42,983 bases of DNA, taken from contig JAHJAO010000110.1 in the NCBI GenBank assembly GCA_018813905.1, positions 1-42,983 of the forward strand, written 5' to 3'. A program made the translations under genes and the position numbers. Positions within the stretch are counted from its first letter, which is position 1. The number at the start of each line of letters is the position of its first letter. Positions 9,868 to 19,017 of the stretch are shown one piece after another. The DNA is from Candidatus Omnitrophota bacterium. GTDB taxonomy: Bacteria > Omnitrophota > Gorgyraeia > B26-G9. The notes beneath the pieces were generated by a model, which had not been told where the DNA came from, searched no databases, and saw only the letters and a list, made by a program, of their open reading frames with translations.

Positions 9868-10803
9868 ATGAGATCGGGTAAATGTGTTGTTGTCGTGGGA
9901 GCGAGAAGAAGTGTTTTGGCCATGACCCAGGCGCGGGGCGTAGTTGTGCGGCTTAAGAGATTATTTCCGCAGGTAAAGTTTATTGTTAAAGGCATTGTTA
10001 CCCGCGGCGACCGGTTAACAGGGGCAATTGCGCAGGATGCGAAAGGGGTTTTTGTAAAAGAGATAGAAGAGGCCCTTATAAACAGGAAAATTGATTTAGC
10101 GGTACACAGCATGAAGGATTTGCCGATAGAAATTCCAAAAGCCTTAACCATCGCTGCGGTTACCAAGCGGTCCAGCCCCAAAGATGTTTTGATTTCAAAC
10201 AGGGATAGCACAATAAAGACGTTAAGACCCGGAGCAAGGATTGGTACTTCCAGCCCCCGGCGCCGGGTCCAGCTGCTTTCTCATCGTCCGGATTTAAAGG
10301 TTATGGATATCCGCGGGAATTTGGATACGCGGATAAGAAAACTGAAAGAAGGAATGTATGACGCCATAATCGTTGCGGCCGCGGGGATGCTGCGTATGGG
10401 GTGGCAGCAAAGAGTAAATCAGTTTATACCGATGTCTGTGATGCTGCCGGCACCGGGGCAGGGAGCTTTGGGTATTGAGATTCGCAAAAAAGATGTCTTG
10501 TTGCGAAAAATTGTAAAAATAGCCGACCATCGCATCACGCGCATGGAGGTAAAGGCAGAAAGGGTTTTTTTAAAAGCTATGGGCGGCGGTTGCCAAAAGC
10601 CTATTGCCGCCTTCGGGAAATTAAATGCAGATAACTTATATCTAGAGGCAGCTTGCGCTGATGACCAAGGCCGGGTTGTAAGGGGCCGGGTGAGAGGCAA
10701 AAGCCGCCGCGCAAATGAGTTGGCGAGGCAACTTGCGAAAAGGATTAAACGCAAACTGTTATTTATCAGGCAAGAAGGTGAATTGAGACGTGTGCAAATA
10801 TAA
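9868..10803 (+). CDS. hemC: Porphobilinogen deaminase (hydroxymethylbilane synthase)
   Basis: RSVLAMTQARGV, VHSMKDLP, GTSSPRRRVQL, DIRGNLDTRIRKL, GGGCQKPIAA cofactor-cysteine motif. Confidence 0.93.
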   Translation: MRSGKCVVVVGARRSVLAMTQARGVVVRLKRLFPQVKFIVKGIVTRGDRLTGAIAQDAKGVFVKEIEEALINRKIDLAVHSMKDLPIEIPKALTIAAVTKRSSPKDVLISNRDSTIKTLRPGARIGTSSPRRRVQLLSHRPDLKVMDIRGNLDTRIRKLKEGMYDAIIVAAAGMLRMGWQQRVNQFIPMSVMLPAPGQGALGIEIRKKDVLLRKIVKIADHRITRMEVKAERVFLKAMGGGCQKPIAAFGKLNADNLYLEAACADDQGRVVRGRVRGKSRRANELARQLAKRIKRKLLFIRQEGELRRVQI

Positions 10804-12316
10804 AACTCAAGTTTATCTGGTTGGGGTTGGGCCGGGAGATGAATCTTTAATTACACAAGCGGGACTAGATTGTATTCGGGCCGCAGATGTTATTGTTTAC
10901 GACCATCTGATACCGGAAAAGGTGTTAGAACATAGAAAACCACAGGCTAAGCTGATTTATGTGGGCAAGACCCCTAAACGGCATACGCTTATTCAAGCCG
11001 AAATTAATAAATTACTTGTTCGGCAAGCGAGAAAAGGACATACGGTTGCGCGGTTGAAAGGCGGAGACCCGTTTATTTTTGGCCGGGGAGGGGAAGAAGC
11101 TTTGGCCTTGCAGAAAGCCGGCGTATTGTTTGATGTGGTCCCGGGGGTGAGTTCCGGTTTGGCGGCCGCAATATATGCGGGAATTCCCGTAACGCAGCGA
11201 GGCATAGCATCTCAGCTAACGTTTGTCACCGGCCATGAGGACCCGGCGAAACGGACATCGGACGTCGACTGGGCGAGCTTAGCTAAATTCAAAGGTACAC
11301 TTGTGGTGTTTATGGGGATGGGTAGGATCGATAAAATAAGTCGAGCTTTAATTGGCGGGGGGATGAAGAAAAGTACGCCGGTTTGTGTTATCCAGTGGGG
11401 AACTTTGCCAAAGCAAAAAACGTTGACCGCAACGTTGGACAAAATCGCAAACAAAACGAAAGAAAAACAGCTCGTTAGCCCGGCGGTAATTATAATCGGA
11501 GAGGTTGTTAAGTTGCGCAATAAGCTCAACTGGTATGAGAAAAAGCCGTTGTTTGGCAAAAAAATTCTTGTTACCCGGCCGTTATCTTTTGCGGCAGAAT
11601 TGTCCGGGATACTTAGAAAATTCGGGGCGCAGACGATTGAGTGTCCGCTGATAGAATTGCGCAAAAATCATAAAATTGCGCCAAAAGTTTTAATAAATAA
11701 ATTGAACGCTTGCGATTGGACTGTTTTTACCAGCGTATCGGCGGTGAATATGTGTTTTGAGGTTTTAAATAGCGCCGGAAAGGATGCCCGGATTTTTGGA
11801 AACAAGAAAATAGCTGTTATCGGAGAAGGGACTCGGAACCAATTATATAGATACGGAATCCGATCCGATCTTATGCCAAAAAAGTTTTTCATGGAAGACC
11901 TGGCCCGGGCGTTTAAAAATATGGATTTAAAAGGAAAAAGAGTTTTTATTCCGCATTCCCGGCAAGGCCGCAAGGTGCTGTGCGAAGAGTTGCGTAAACA
12001 GGGGGCCCGGGTCGATGAGATATTTATTTATAGCGTAAAAGCCGCCCGCGCAGGCGGTGCTAAGCATTTGGCAGAAACGATAAAAAAAGAGGATTTTGAC
12101 GTTATTACTTTTACCAGCTCAAGCTGTGTACGTCAATTTATGCACGATATGAAGACAAAAAAAGAACTTCTGAAAAAGCAGACTTTTGCCGCAATCGGTC
12201 CGATAACCGCATCCTGCCTTAAAAGTTACGGGTTCCGGGCAGAAATAAGTGCCCGTACTTTTACGATAGAAGGGTTGGCCGAAGAGATAATAAAATATTA
12301 CATGAATAAACGGTAA
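10790..12316 (+). CDS. cobA-hemD: Fused uroporphyrinogen-III C-methyltransferase / uroporphyrinogen-III synthase
   Basis: N-terminal VYLVGVGPGDESLITQAG, RLKGGDPFIFGRGGEEA (SUMT); C-terminal KKILVTRPLSFAAELSGILRKFGA...TFTSSSCVRQF (HemD). GTG start overlaps hemC by 14 nt. Confidence 0.92.
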   Translation: MCKYKTQVYLVGVGPGDESLITQAGLDCIRAADVIVYDHLIPEKVLEHRKPQAKLIYVGKTPKRHTLIQAEINKLLVRQARKGHTVARLKGGDPFIFGRGGEEALALQKAGVLFDVVPGVSSGLAAAIYAGIPVTQRGIASQLTFVTGHEDPAKRTSDVDWASLAKFKGTLVVFMGMGRIDKISRALIGGGMKKSTPVCVIQWGTLPKQKTLTATLDKIANKTKEKQLVSPAVIIIGEVVKLRNKLNWYEKKPLFGKKILVTRPLSFAAELSGILRKFGAQTIECPLIELRKNHKIAPKVLINKLNACDWTVFTSVSAVNMCFEVLNSAGKDARIFGNKKIAVIGEGTRNQLYRYGIRSDLMPKKFFMEDLARAFKNMDLKGKRVFIPHSRQGRKVLCEELRKQGARVDEIFIYSVKAARAGGAKHLAETIKKEDFDVITFTSSSCVRQFMHDMKTKKELLKKQTFAAIGPITASCLKSYGFRAEISARTFTIEGLAEEIIKYYMNKR

Positions 12317-12319
12317 AAT

Positions 12320-13483
12320 ATGGTTAACTTTACAAGACTTTTAGGCAGCGCACCGGAAGTATCCGAGGCGTTTGAGGCCGTAAACAGGAATTTGAACGAA
12401 GAATTTGGCAGTACAACTAAAAGTCCGCTGGTTATTTTTAATCTCACTCGCCGCTGCAATCTTAAATGCCGGCATTGTTATCTTGAGGCCAAAGATATAG
12501 ATTTTAAGAACGAACTTAATTGGGCAGATATCAAAAATACCATTAATTGTTTTGCCAAAATAAAAATCCCGATACTGCTGCTCTCCGGCGGCGAACCCCT
12601 GTTACATAAAGATATTTTTAAAATTATAGAATATGCAAAGACGAAAAATATCCATGTCGGCTTATCCACTAACGGCACGCTTATTTCCCGGAGCCTCGCA
12701 CGCAAATTGCGGGATTTAAAGATAGATTATGTCGGGGTAAGCATAGACGGGACAAGCCGGCGGCATGATGAGTTCCGGGGGGTAAAGGGAGCTTTTGACG
12801 CCGCAATGCGAGGAATAATCAATAGTTTAGAGATGGGTATAAAAACCGGGATGCGTTTTACCATAAATAAGTTGAATGCTGTTGATTTGGCGCCGATTAT
12901 AACTTTATGCGTACAGGAAAAAATACCGCGGTTTTGCATGTACCATCTTGTATATTCCGGACGGGGAAAATTGTTAAAAGAACAAGATCTTGATAATAAT
13001 CTGCGCCGTCAAACGATCGATTTTTTAATTGAATGTACATGCGAAATAAACCGCAAAGTCCAGGGGGTGGAGATATTGACTGTGGATAACCACGCCGATG
13101 GAATTCACATCTACAATTACCTGAGGAAGAAAAATTCGCAGAACGCAGCGCAGGTGTTGGAACTTTTAAAGCTTCACGGGGGATGTTCCGCCGGCTGCCG
13201 CGTGGTGGATATTTCGCCTGAAGGCAATGTATATCCGTGTCAGTTTTGGCAGGATAACTCCTTGGGTAATATAAAAGAAAAGGATTTTCTGGAAATTTGG
13301 ACGAATAAAAGAGATAATCTTTTATGCCAGCTTCGTTCCAAGCAATTTTGCCTGAAAGGCAAATGCGGCCGGTGCCGCTATAAGGCGTATTGCGGCGGCT
13401 GCCGGATAAGAGCGGGTTTTATGTATAAAGATTTTTTTCAAGAGGACCCCTGCTGTTATCTGACTGAGGCGGAAATCGGATGA
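12320..13483 (+). CDS. Radical SAM/SPASM protein, AhbC/AhbD/NirJ-like (putative alternative haem or modified tetrapyrrole biosynthesis)
   Basis: CNLKCRHC 4Fe-4S motif, LSGGEPLLH, C-terminal Cys-rich GGCSAGCRVVDISPEGNVYPCQFW...CLKGKCGRCRYKAYCGGCRIRA; immediately follows cobA-hemD. Confidence 0.75.
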   Translation: MVNFTRLLGSAPEVSEAFEAVNRNLNEEFGSTTKSPLVIFNLTRRCNLKCRHCYLEAKDIDFKNELNWADIKNTINCFAKIKIPILLLSGGEPLLHKDIFKIIEYAKTKNIHVGLSTNGTLISRSLARKLRDLKIDYVGVSIDGTSRRHDEFRGVKGAFDAAMRGIINSLEMGIKTGMRFTINKLNAVDLAPIITLCVQEKIPRFCMYHLVYSGRGKLLKEQDLDNNLRRQTIDFLIECTCEINRKVQGVEILTVDNHADGIHIYNYLRKKNSQNAAQVLELLKLHGGCSAGCRVVDISPEGNVYPCQFWQDNSLGNIKEKDFLEIWTNKRDNLLCQLRSKQFCLKGKCGRCRYKAYCGGCRIRAGFMYKDFFQEDPCCYLTEAEIG

Positions 13484-13540
13484 AAAGATGATACTTTGCC
13501 CCCGCACCATAAATGATGTGTTTATTAAAAGGAGGTTAGA

Positions 13541-14230
13541 ATGAGACAGGTGGCTGTGATCGGACTGGGAAGGTTTGGCTTTGCTGTTGCCAAGACATTG
13601 ACGGAACAGGCCGTGGAAGTTTTGGCGATAGACAAGGATAAGGAAAAAATCGAGGATATCAAAGATTATGTGGCCGTAGCCGTCGCTTTGGATTCTATGG
13701 AGGAAAAGGCATTGCGTTCTATCGGCATCGAACAAATCGACGCGGCAATCGTGTGTATCGGGCAGAATTTGGAGGCGAATCTTCTTACCACGACACTGCT
13801 AAAAAAAATGGGTATTAAAAATATCTATGCGCGCGCGGTAAATCCGCTTCAGGAAGAAATACTGAAATCTTTAAATATTACCAAGATTATAAAATTAGAA
13901 GAAGAAATGGGGGAGGTTGTGGGAAAAAGCCTGACCAGTCCCAATATTCAGGTGTCCATGAAATTATCCAGCGGCCACACCATGGCGGAAGTAAAGGTTC
14001 CTAAGGAATTATGCGGGCGGACGCTAAAGGATTTAAACCTGCGCAAAAGGTACAATGTTAATGTGGTTGCTATAAAAAAAGCGATTCCTTCCATAGACGA
14101 GACGGGCAAGCGCATCTTTAAAGAGGTAATAAATGATTTGCCGCAGGCCGAAGATACTTTAGAAGAAACGGATTTTCTTATACTTGTGGGAAAAGAAGAA
14201 AGTATAAATTTGCTTTCCAAGCATAAATAA
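13541..14230 (+). CDS. TrkA/KtrA-type potassium channel/transporter regulatory NAD-binding protein
   Basis: VAVIGLGRFGFAVAKTL RCK-N Rossmann motif, C-terminal TrkA-C-like region; SD AGGAGG. Confidence 0.88.
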   Translation: MRQVAVIGLGRFGFAVAKTLTEQAVEVLAIDKDKEKIEDIKDYVAVAVALDSMEEKALRSIGIEQIDAAIVCIGQNLEANLLTTTLLKKMGIKNIYARAVNPLQEEILKSLNITKIIKLEEEMGEVVGKSLTSPNIQVSMKLSSGHTMAEVKVPKELCGRTLKDLNLRKRYNVNVVAIKKAIPSIDETGKRIFKEVINDLPQAEDTLEETDFLILVGKEESINLLSKHK

Positions 14231-14245
14231 AAGGCAGGACAAATT

Positions 14246-14920
14246 ATGAGAAAAAAGATTAATTTATTATTTTGCATAGTCATCGCGGACTTTATGGTTT
14301 TTTGGTATTTGCAAACGCATTGCCGCGATTTTCTGCAAAAAGATCTGGTTATATTAATCGCGGGTTTCGGCATTGTCACTGTTTTATACATGTTTAACCG
14401 GTTTGATATTTTTAACAGAAAAATGAAGCTGGCTTTGCGCCATATTCTGGAAAATAATTTTCAAACCGGAATTTCCATGCCCGGCCATGACGAATTTTCG
14501 GTGATGGCGGATGATTTTAACCGCGCTATTGACCGGATAAACGAATATGATGTTCTGCGCGAAAACAAAATCGTAGGCTTAAACCGGCTCATCGGCCACA
14601 TAAACCGTAATATCTCAAGCGGTATTATGATCTTTGATTTGGACTCCGGCCGCATCAAGATTAACCGGGCGGCGCAGGAAGTTCTGGGCATTCGGCAGGA
14701 TGATTTGAGCATTGATTCGGTGATTAAACTTGAATCGAACAATGCGTTTAATGATCTGTATCAGGATGTCGTAAACGGCAAAGCGAACACTATCGCCGCC
14801 GATTTAGAATTGTCCCTGCCGATTTTAAGGGCCAAGGCGGATATCAAGTTAAAAATGTTTGCGATTAAAGATAAGGATGAAAGATTAAATTCTGTGCTGT
14901 GCGTTTTTGCCAAAGCATAA
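14246..14920 (+). CDS. Membrane protein with two TM helices and PAS-like domain, no kinase domain
   Basis: Two hydrophobic segments, HAMP-like linker (DDFNRAIDRINEY), PAS-like NRNISSGIMIFDLDSGRIKINRAAQEVLGI; ORF ends before any H-box or ATPase motif. Confidence 0.65.
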   Translation: MRKKINLLFCIVIADFMVFWYLQTHCRDFLQKDLVILIAGFGIVTVLYMFNRFDIFNRKMKLALRHILENNFQTGISMPGHDEFSVMADDFNRAIDRINEYDVLRENKIVGLNRLIGHINRNISSGIMIFDLDSGRIKINRAAQEVLGIRQDDLSIDSVIKLESNNAFNDLYQDVVNGKANTIAADLELSLPILRAKADIKLKMFAIKDKDERLNSVLCVFAKA

Positions 14921-14950
14921 AATACGTATCGGCATAGAATTTTAAGTTAT

Positions 14951-17017
14951 ATGTATTATCCCAAGATATTTAAATACCGCCTACCGAACTTTATTTTGTC
15001 TATTGTCGTTATCATTGTATTCGGGGAAAGCCTTCTTTTCGCCTCAGATAATGAGTATATGAAGCATCTTAACCGCGGGCGCCTTTTGTTTAATCAGGGC
15101 CGGGAAAAGGAAGCGCTTGCCGAATACAGGAAGGCTTTAAGATTTAATCCGGAAGCGAAAGAACCTCTGATTAACTTAGCGATAATCCACAAAAATATTT
15201 ATCAATATGCGCAATCGATGAGTTTGTATAAAAAGCTTTTACAGATCGCCCCGGATAAAACCATATATGCGAATTTAGGTGAGGTCTATTATTTAAGTTC
15301 AAGGCCCCAAGAAGCGATAGGGGCATTTAATGCTGGCGTTGCTTGGGGCGAGACAAGAGCGTATGTGTATTTTTTGCTGGGCAGATGTTTTCAGGAGACG
15401 GGTGAGTTGGAAAAGGCGGCGGAAAATTTCGAAAAGGCGGTGGAATTAGACGATGCACACGCTGCGGCATATTTGTATCTGGGGTATGTTTACAAGCAAA
15501 GAAAAATGCAGGATAAGGCTCAAGGATACTTTGAAAAAGCGCTAATACATGATCCGAATTTAACCCAAGGTTACCGTGAAATCGCAGAATTACATTTTTA
15601 TAACGGCCGCTACGAAGAAGCGTTGCAAAATTGCCGGAGGTTTAACTCTATTTATCCGCAGGATACGCAGGCGAAAGTGTTTATCGATAAAATTTTAAAA
15701 GTCGGCGGAGATGATTTAAAGGAAAAATTAGCGGCAAAAGAAAAAAAACGATATCTGGAAAGTGAAGCCAAAATAGTTGTGCCCAAAAAAGTGAAAGATG
15801 CGCCGCTTGTGCGGGTATTGATAGAAAAAAATAAACAATTGCGTTTTAAATGTCGAGGAAACTTTACGGTGTTTGCTAAAGGCGAAAGCAAGGCGCTTTT
15901 TAAAGGAACTTCGCAAGCTCTCTACGCCTTGGTTAATAACCAGGGCCGGATTTCGATTTCGACCGAAGGCAAAAAGCTGCAGGAGTTGGACGGGCAAATC
16001 ATTATTGTCCCGGAAAAACCTGAAGATACGATTTTGGTTTTTGAAGTAGGCGTGGGAACAGGTGATTTCTGGGCTTCGCGCGTAGACCGCGCTTACCGGG
16101 GAAAACTTGATGTGAAAGCCGAGGGGAATGAGTTGACCATTGTAAATATTGTGAATATCGAAGAGTACCTTTATGGTGTCGTCCCTAGCGAAATGCCAAG
16201 TTCTTGGCCGCAGGAGGCGCTTCGGGCCCAAGCGGTTGCAGCCAGAAGTGAAGTCTATAAAAAACTCTTTCGGCACAAACAGGAAGGATATGATTTTTGT
16301 TCAGGCGTTCATTGCCAGGTCTATGGAGGTACGTTGGTGGAAACAGAAGCTACGTGCTCGGCCGTAGACGAAACTACGGGATTAGTTGCGGTTTGCGATA
16401 ATAAGCCGATAGACGCTGTTTATTCCAATAGCTGCGGCGGGCATACGCAAAATAATGTCTTTGGGCAAAGAGAAGATATCTCTTATTTTCAAGGCCGGCC
16501 GGATAGCGGCGGGTTTTTTGGGTTTGTATTTCCTCTTTCTCCCTTGGAACTGGAAGACTGGTTGTGGGGCAAAGATATAAATGCCAACTGCAATAACAAA
16601 TATTTTTCCCGTTCCAGCAATTTTCGCTGGATAAAGCTGTATACGGCTCAAGAACTGCAAGACCTGATAAGCGATAAAAAACCCGTGGGACGCATTATTT
16701 CCATAAAGATATTAGAGCGGAATAAATCTTCTCATATCCAGGAACTTGAGATTATCGGTTCTAAAGGCAGGCTGATTTTGAGTAAAGAATTGGATATCCG
16801 CAAGACACTTGGAGGGCTGCGCAGCAGTATGTTCAATATCGACGTTAAGATCGATAAATACGGCCGGCCTAAAGAGTTTTTATTTTACGGAGGCGGTTGG
16901 GGCCATGCCGTCGGTATGTGCCAGGTGGGTGCGGCAACTATGGCGCAGAAGGGTGCAACTTACCGGGAAATTTTAAATTTCTATTATGCCTCAATAGAAA
17001 TAAAAAAGATGTATTAA
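14951..17017 (+). CDS. TPR repeat protein with C-terminal SpoIID/LytB domain
   Basis: N-terminal signal/TM, several TPR units (LGRCFQETGELEKAAENFEKAVELD), SpoIID motifs VNIEEYLYGVVPSEMPSSWPQEALRAQAVAARS and VYSNSCGGHT, WGHAVGMCQVGA. Confidence 0.88.
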   Translation: MYYPKIFKYRLPNFILSIVVIIVFGESLLFASDNEYMKHLNRGRLLFNQGREKEALAEYRKALRFNPEAKEPLINLAIIHKNIYQYAQSMSLYKKLLQIAPDKTIYANLGEVYYLSSRPQEAIGAFNAGVAWGETRAYVYFLLGRCFQETGELEKAAENFEKAVELDDAHAAAYLYLGYVYKQRKMQDKAQGYFEKALIHDPNLTQGYREIAELHFYNGRYEEALQNCRRFNSIYPQDTQAKVFIDKILKVGGDDLKEKLAAKEKKRYLESEAKIVVPKKVKDAPLVRVLIEKNKQLRFKCRGNFTVFAKGESKALFKGTSQALYALVNNQGRISISTEGKKLQELDGQIIIVPEKPEDTILVFEVGVGTGDFWASRVDRAYRGKLDVKAEGNELTIVNIVNIEEYLYGVVPSEMPSSWPQEALRAQAVAARSEVYKKLFRHKQEGYDFCSGVHCQVYGGTLVETEATCSAVDETTGLVAVCDNKPIDAVYSNSCGGHTQNNVFGQREDISYFQGRPDSGGFFGFVFPLSPLELEDWLWGKDINANCNNKYFSRSSNFRWIKLYTAQELQDLISDKKPVGRIISIKILERNKSSHIQELEIIGSKGRLILSKELDIRKTLGGLRSSMFNIDVKIDKYGRPKEFLFYGGGWGHAVGMCQVGAATMAQKGATYREILNFYYASIEIKKMY

Positions 17018-17046
17018 TTGATGAAATTGGTGATAGTATCTATAAT
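17018..17046 (+). promoter_or_regulatory. Sigma70-type promoter for feoAB
   Basis: TTGATG (17018-17023), 17-bp spacer, TATAAT (17041-17046); ATG at 17056. Confidence 0.6.
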
Positions 17047-17055
17047 ACAAAAACC

Positions 17056-17295
17056 ATGAAGAAAATTACACTCGTTCAGATGAAGACCGGGGCTAAAGGC
17101 CGAATTGTTCAACTCGAAGGCGGTCCTGCCTTTGAGAGCCGGCTTTCGGCCATGGGCGTGCGCATAGATAAACATATTGTGAAATTGAGCGCTTTTGTTT
17201 TGCAGGGGCCGGTGGCAATACGGTCGGGCAATACGGTCCTGGCCTTAGGGTATGGCATGGCTTCAAAAATATGGGTGGAATTAATTAAAAAATGA
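17056..17295 (+). CDS. feoA: FeoA-like ferrous iron transport protein
   Basis: MKKITLVQMKTGAKGRIVQLEGGPAFESRLSAMGV; overlaps feoB by 4 nt (ATGA). Confidence 0.88.
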   Translation: MKKITLVQMKTGAKGRIVQLEGGPAFESRLSAMGVRIDKHIVKLSAFVLQGPVAIRSGNTVLALGYGMASKIWVELIKK

Positions 17296-19004
17296 AAAAG
17301 ATTGTTCTAATCGGTAACCCCAACGTAGGAAAAAGCGTTTTGTTTTCCCGCCTTACGGGAGTGAGGGTGCTGGTATCGAATTATCCCGGCACTACCGTGG
17401 AATTTCTGGAAGGGTATGTGAACATAGATGGAGAGCAGATGAAAATATTGGATCTTCCGGGAACATACAGTCTTGAACCCAATGCCCCGGCGGAAGAAGT
17501 GGCGGTAAAAATGATCGAAGAGGCGGATTTGGTAATAAATGTTGTTGACGCCACTAATCTGGAGAGGAACCTGTATTTGACCATGACTCTGCTTGAACAA
17601 AGACGCCCGATGATTATCGCGCTCAATATGTTTGACGATATTAAGCATCGCGGTATTTCTATAGATGTAGCGAAATTAGAGGATTTGCTTGGGGTAAGCG
17701 TTGCTCCGACCAGCGGGATTACGGGCCTAGGGATAAAACAGCTAAAAGAACGCCTGGTGGAAGCAAAGCCGGGACAATTTGATCGGGGAACACACCAGGA
17801 GCGCTGGCAAAAAATCGGGGACATTATTGATAAAGTGCAGCAGCTTTCTCACCGGCACCATACCTTATTTGAAATTCTCGAAGATGCCTCGGTGAATCAT
17901 GCGTGGGGGGTAGCGATTGCGATTTTTATTATCGCGTTCAGCTTTAAGACAGTACGTTTTTTAGGTGAAGGGTTGATTAAATATGTGCTGGAACCTTTTT
18001 TTCAGTTGGTATATAAACCGGTTCTCGAAAGTTTTAGTATTTATCTGCAAAACAAACCATTTTTACATAATATTTTACTCGGCCGCATGATCGATAATAA
18101 CATTGATTTTGAAAAGTCAATGGGCCTGCTTACGACCGCGCCTTATATCGAATTTGTCATAGTCCTGCCTTATATTTTTGCCTTTTATCTTTTACTTAGT
18201 TTCTTAGAAGATATCGGCTACATGCCCCGCCTGGCGTTGCTCTTAGATAACATAATGCACCGGTTAGGATTGCACGGTTTTGCCATAATACCGATATTGC
18301 TTGGTTTTGGCTGTAATGTTCCGGGAATTATCGCTACCAGGATTTTAGAAAGCAAACGTGAACGCTTTATTGCCTCCACCATAATATCTATTGGTGTACC
18401 CTGTGCGGCATTACAGGCGATGATTTTTGGCATGTTAGGCAAGTTTGGGGCAAGATATGTGATCGCCGTGTACCTTGTGCTTTTCAGTGTCTGGTTATTT
18501 TTAGGCGCGGCCTTAAACAGATTGCTTAAAGGGTACAGCCCGGAGCTTTTTATTGAAATTCCGCCGTACCGTTGGCCGGATTTTAAACTACTGTTTAAAA
18601 AGATGTTTTTGCGGATAAAGGGTTTTGTTGTTGACGCGCTTCCAATAGTATTGCTGAGCGTTCTGATCATCAATTTATTGCAGCAGATAGAGTTGTTTGA
18701 AAGTATCTCGCAGTTTTTTGCTCCTTTGCTGAACAAAGTTTTCGGCCTGCCCAAAGAAGCGGCTTGGGCTTTAATTGTCGGATTTTTGAGAAAAGATATT
18801 GCGGTGGGGATGTTAATACCGCTTAAGCTTACGGTAAAACAGATGATGATTGCCTGCGTAGTTTTGTCGATGTCTTTTCCGTGCGTGGCCACTTTTATAA
18901 TATTTTTGAAAGAACTCGGCCCGCGGCGCCTATTTCAAGCGGTGCTTATAACGTTATCGATTACTTTCCTGGGCGGCGCAACGATGAATTTCTTTTTGCA
19001 TTAA
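17292..19004 (+). CDS. feoB: Ferrous iron transport GTPase FeoB
   Basis: GNPNVGKSVLFSRLTGVRVLVSNYPGTTVEF, DLPGTYSL, NMFD, LLGFGCNVPGIIATR. Confidence 0.95.
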   Translation: MKKIVLIGNPNVGKSVLFSRLTGVRVLVSNYPGTTVEFLEGYVNIDGEQMKILDLPGTYSLEPNAPAEEVAVKMIEEADLVINVVDATNLERNLYLTMTLLEQRRPMIIALNMFDDIKHRGISIDVAKLEDLLGVSVAPTSGITGLGIKQLKERLVEAKPGQFDRGTHQERWQKIGDIIDKVQQLSHRHHTLFEILEDASVNHAWGVAIAIFIIAFSFKTVRFLGEGLIKYVLEPFFQLVYKPVLESFSIYLQNKPFLHNILLGRMIDNNIDFEKSMGLLTTAPYIEFVIVLPYIFAFYLLLSFLEDIGYMPRLALLLDNIMHRLGLHGFAIIPILLGFGCNVPGIIATRILESKRERFIASTIISIGVPCAALQAMIFGMLGKFGARYVIAVYLVLFSVWLFLGAALNRLLKGYSPELFIEIPPYRWPDFKLLFKKMFLRIKGFVVDALPIVLLSVLIINLLQQIELFESISQFFAPLLNKVFGLPKEAAWALIVGFLRKDIAVGMLIPLKLTVKQMMIACVVLSMSFPCVATFIIFLKELGPRRLFQAVLITLSITFLGGATMNFFLH

Positions 19005-19017
19005 ATCTTTTCATATC

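Noticed and set aside
12320-13483. Calling the radical SAM protein a RiPP-maturase
   Set aside because: SPASM-like C-terminus alone is ambiguous; position directly after cobA-hemD favours tetrapyrrole modification, and no small precursor peptide gene is evident next to it.
15728-16276. 182-aa minus-strand ORF antisense to the SpoIID gene
   Set aside because: Low-complexity composition mirroring the + strand codons; no domain evidence.
16897-17055. ORF-track extension of feoA upstream to 16897
   Set aside because: Overlaps the SpoIID coding sequence in another frame; FeoA homology begins at the ATG at 17056, which has its own promoter.
18218-18892. 224-aa minus-strand ORF antisense to feoB
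   Set aside because: Shadow of a conserved coding sequence with no family features.
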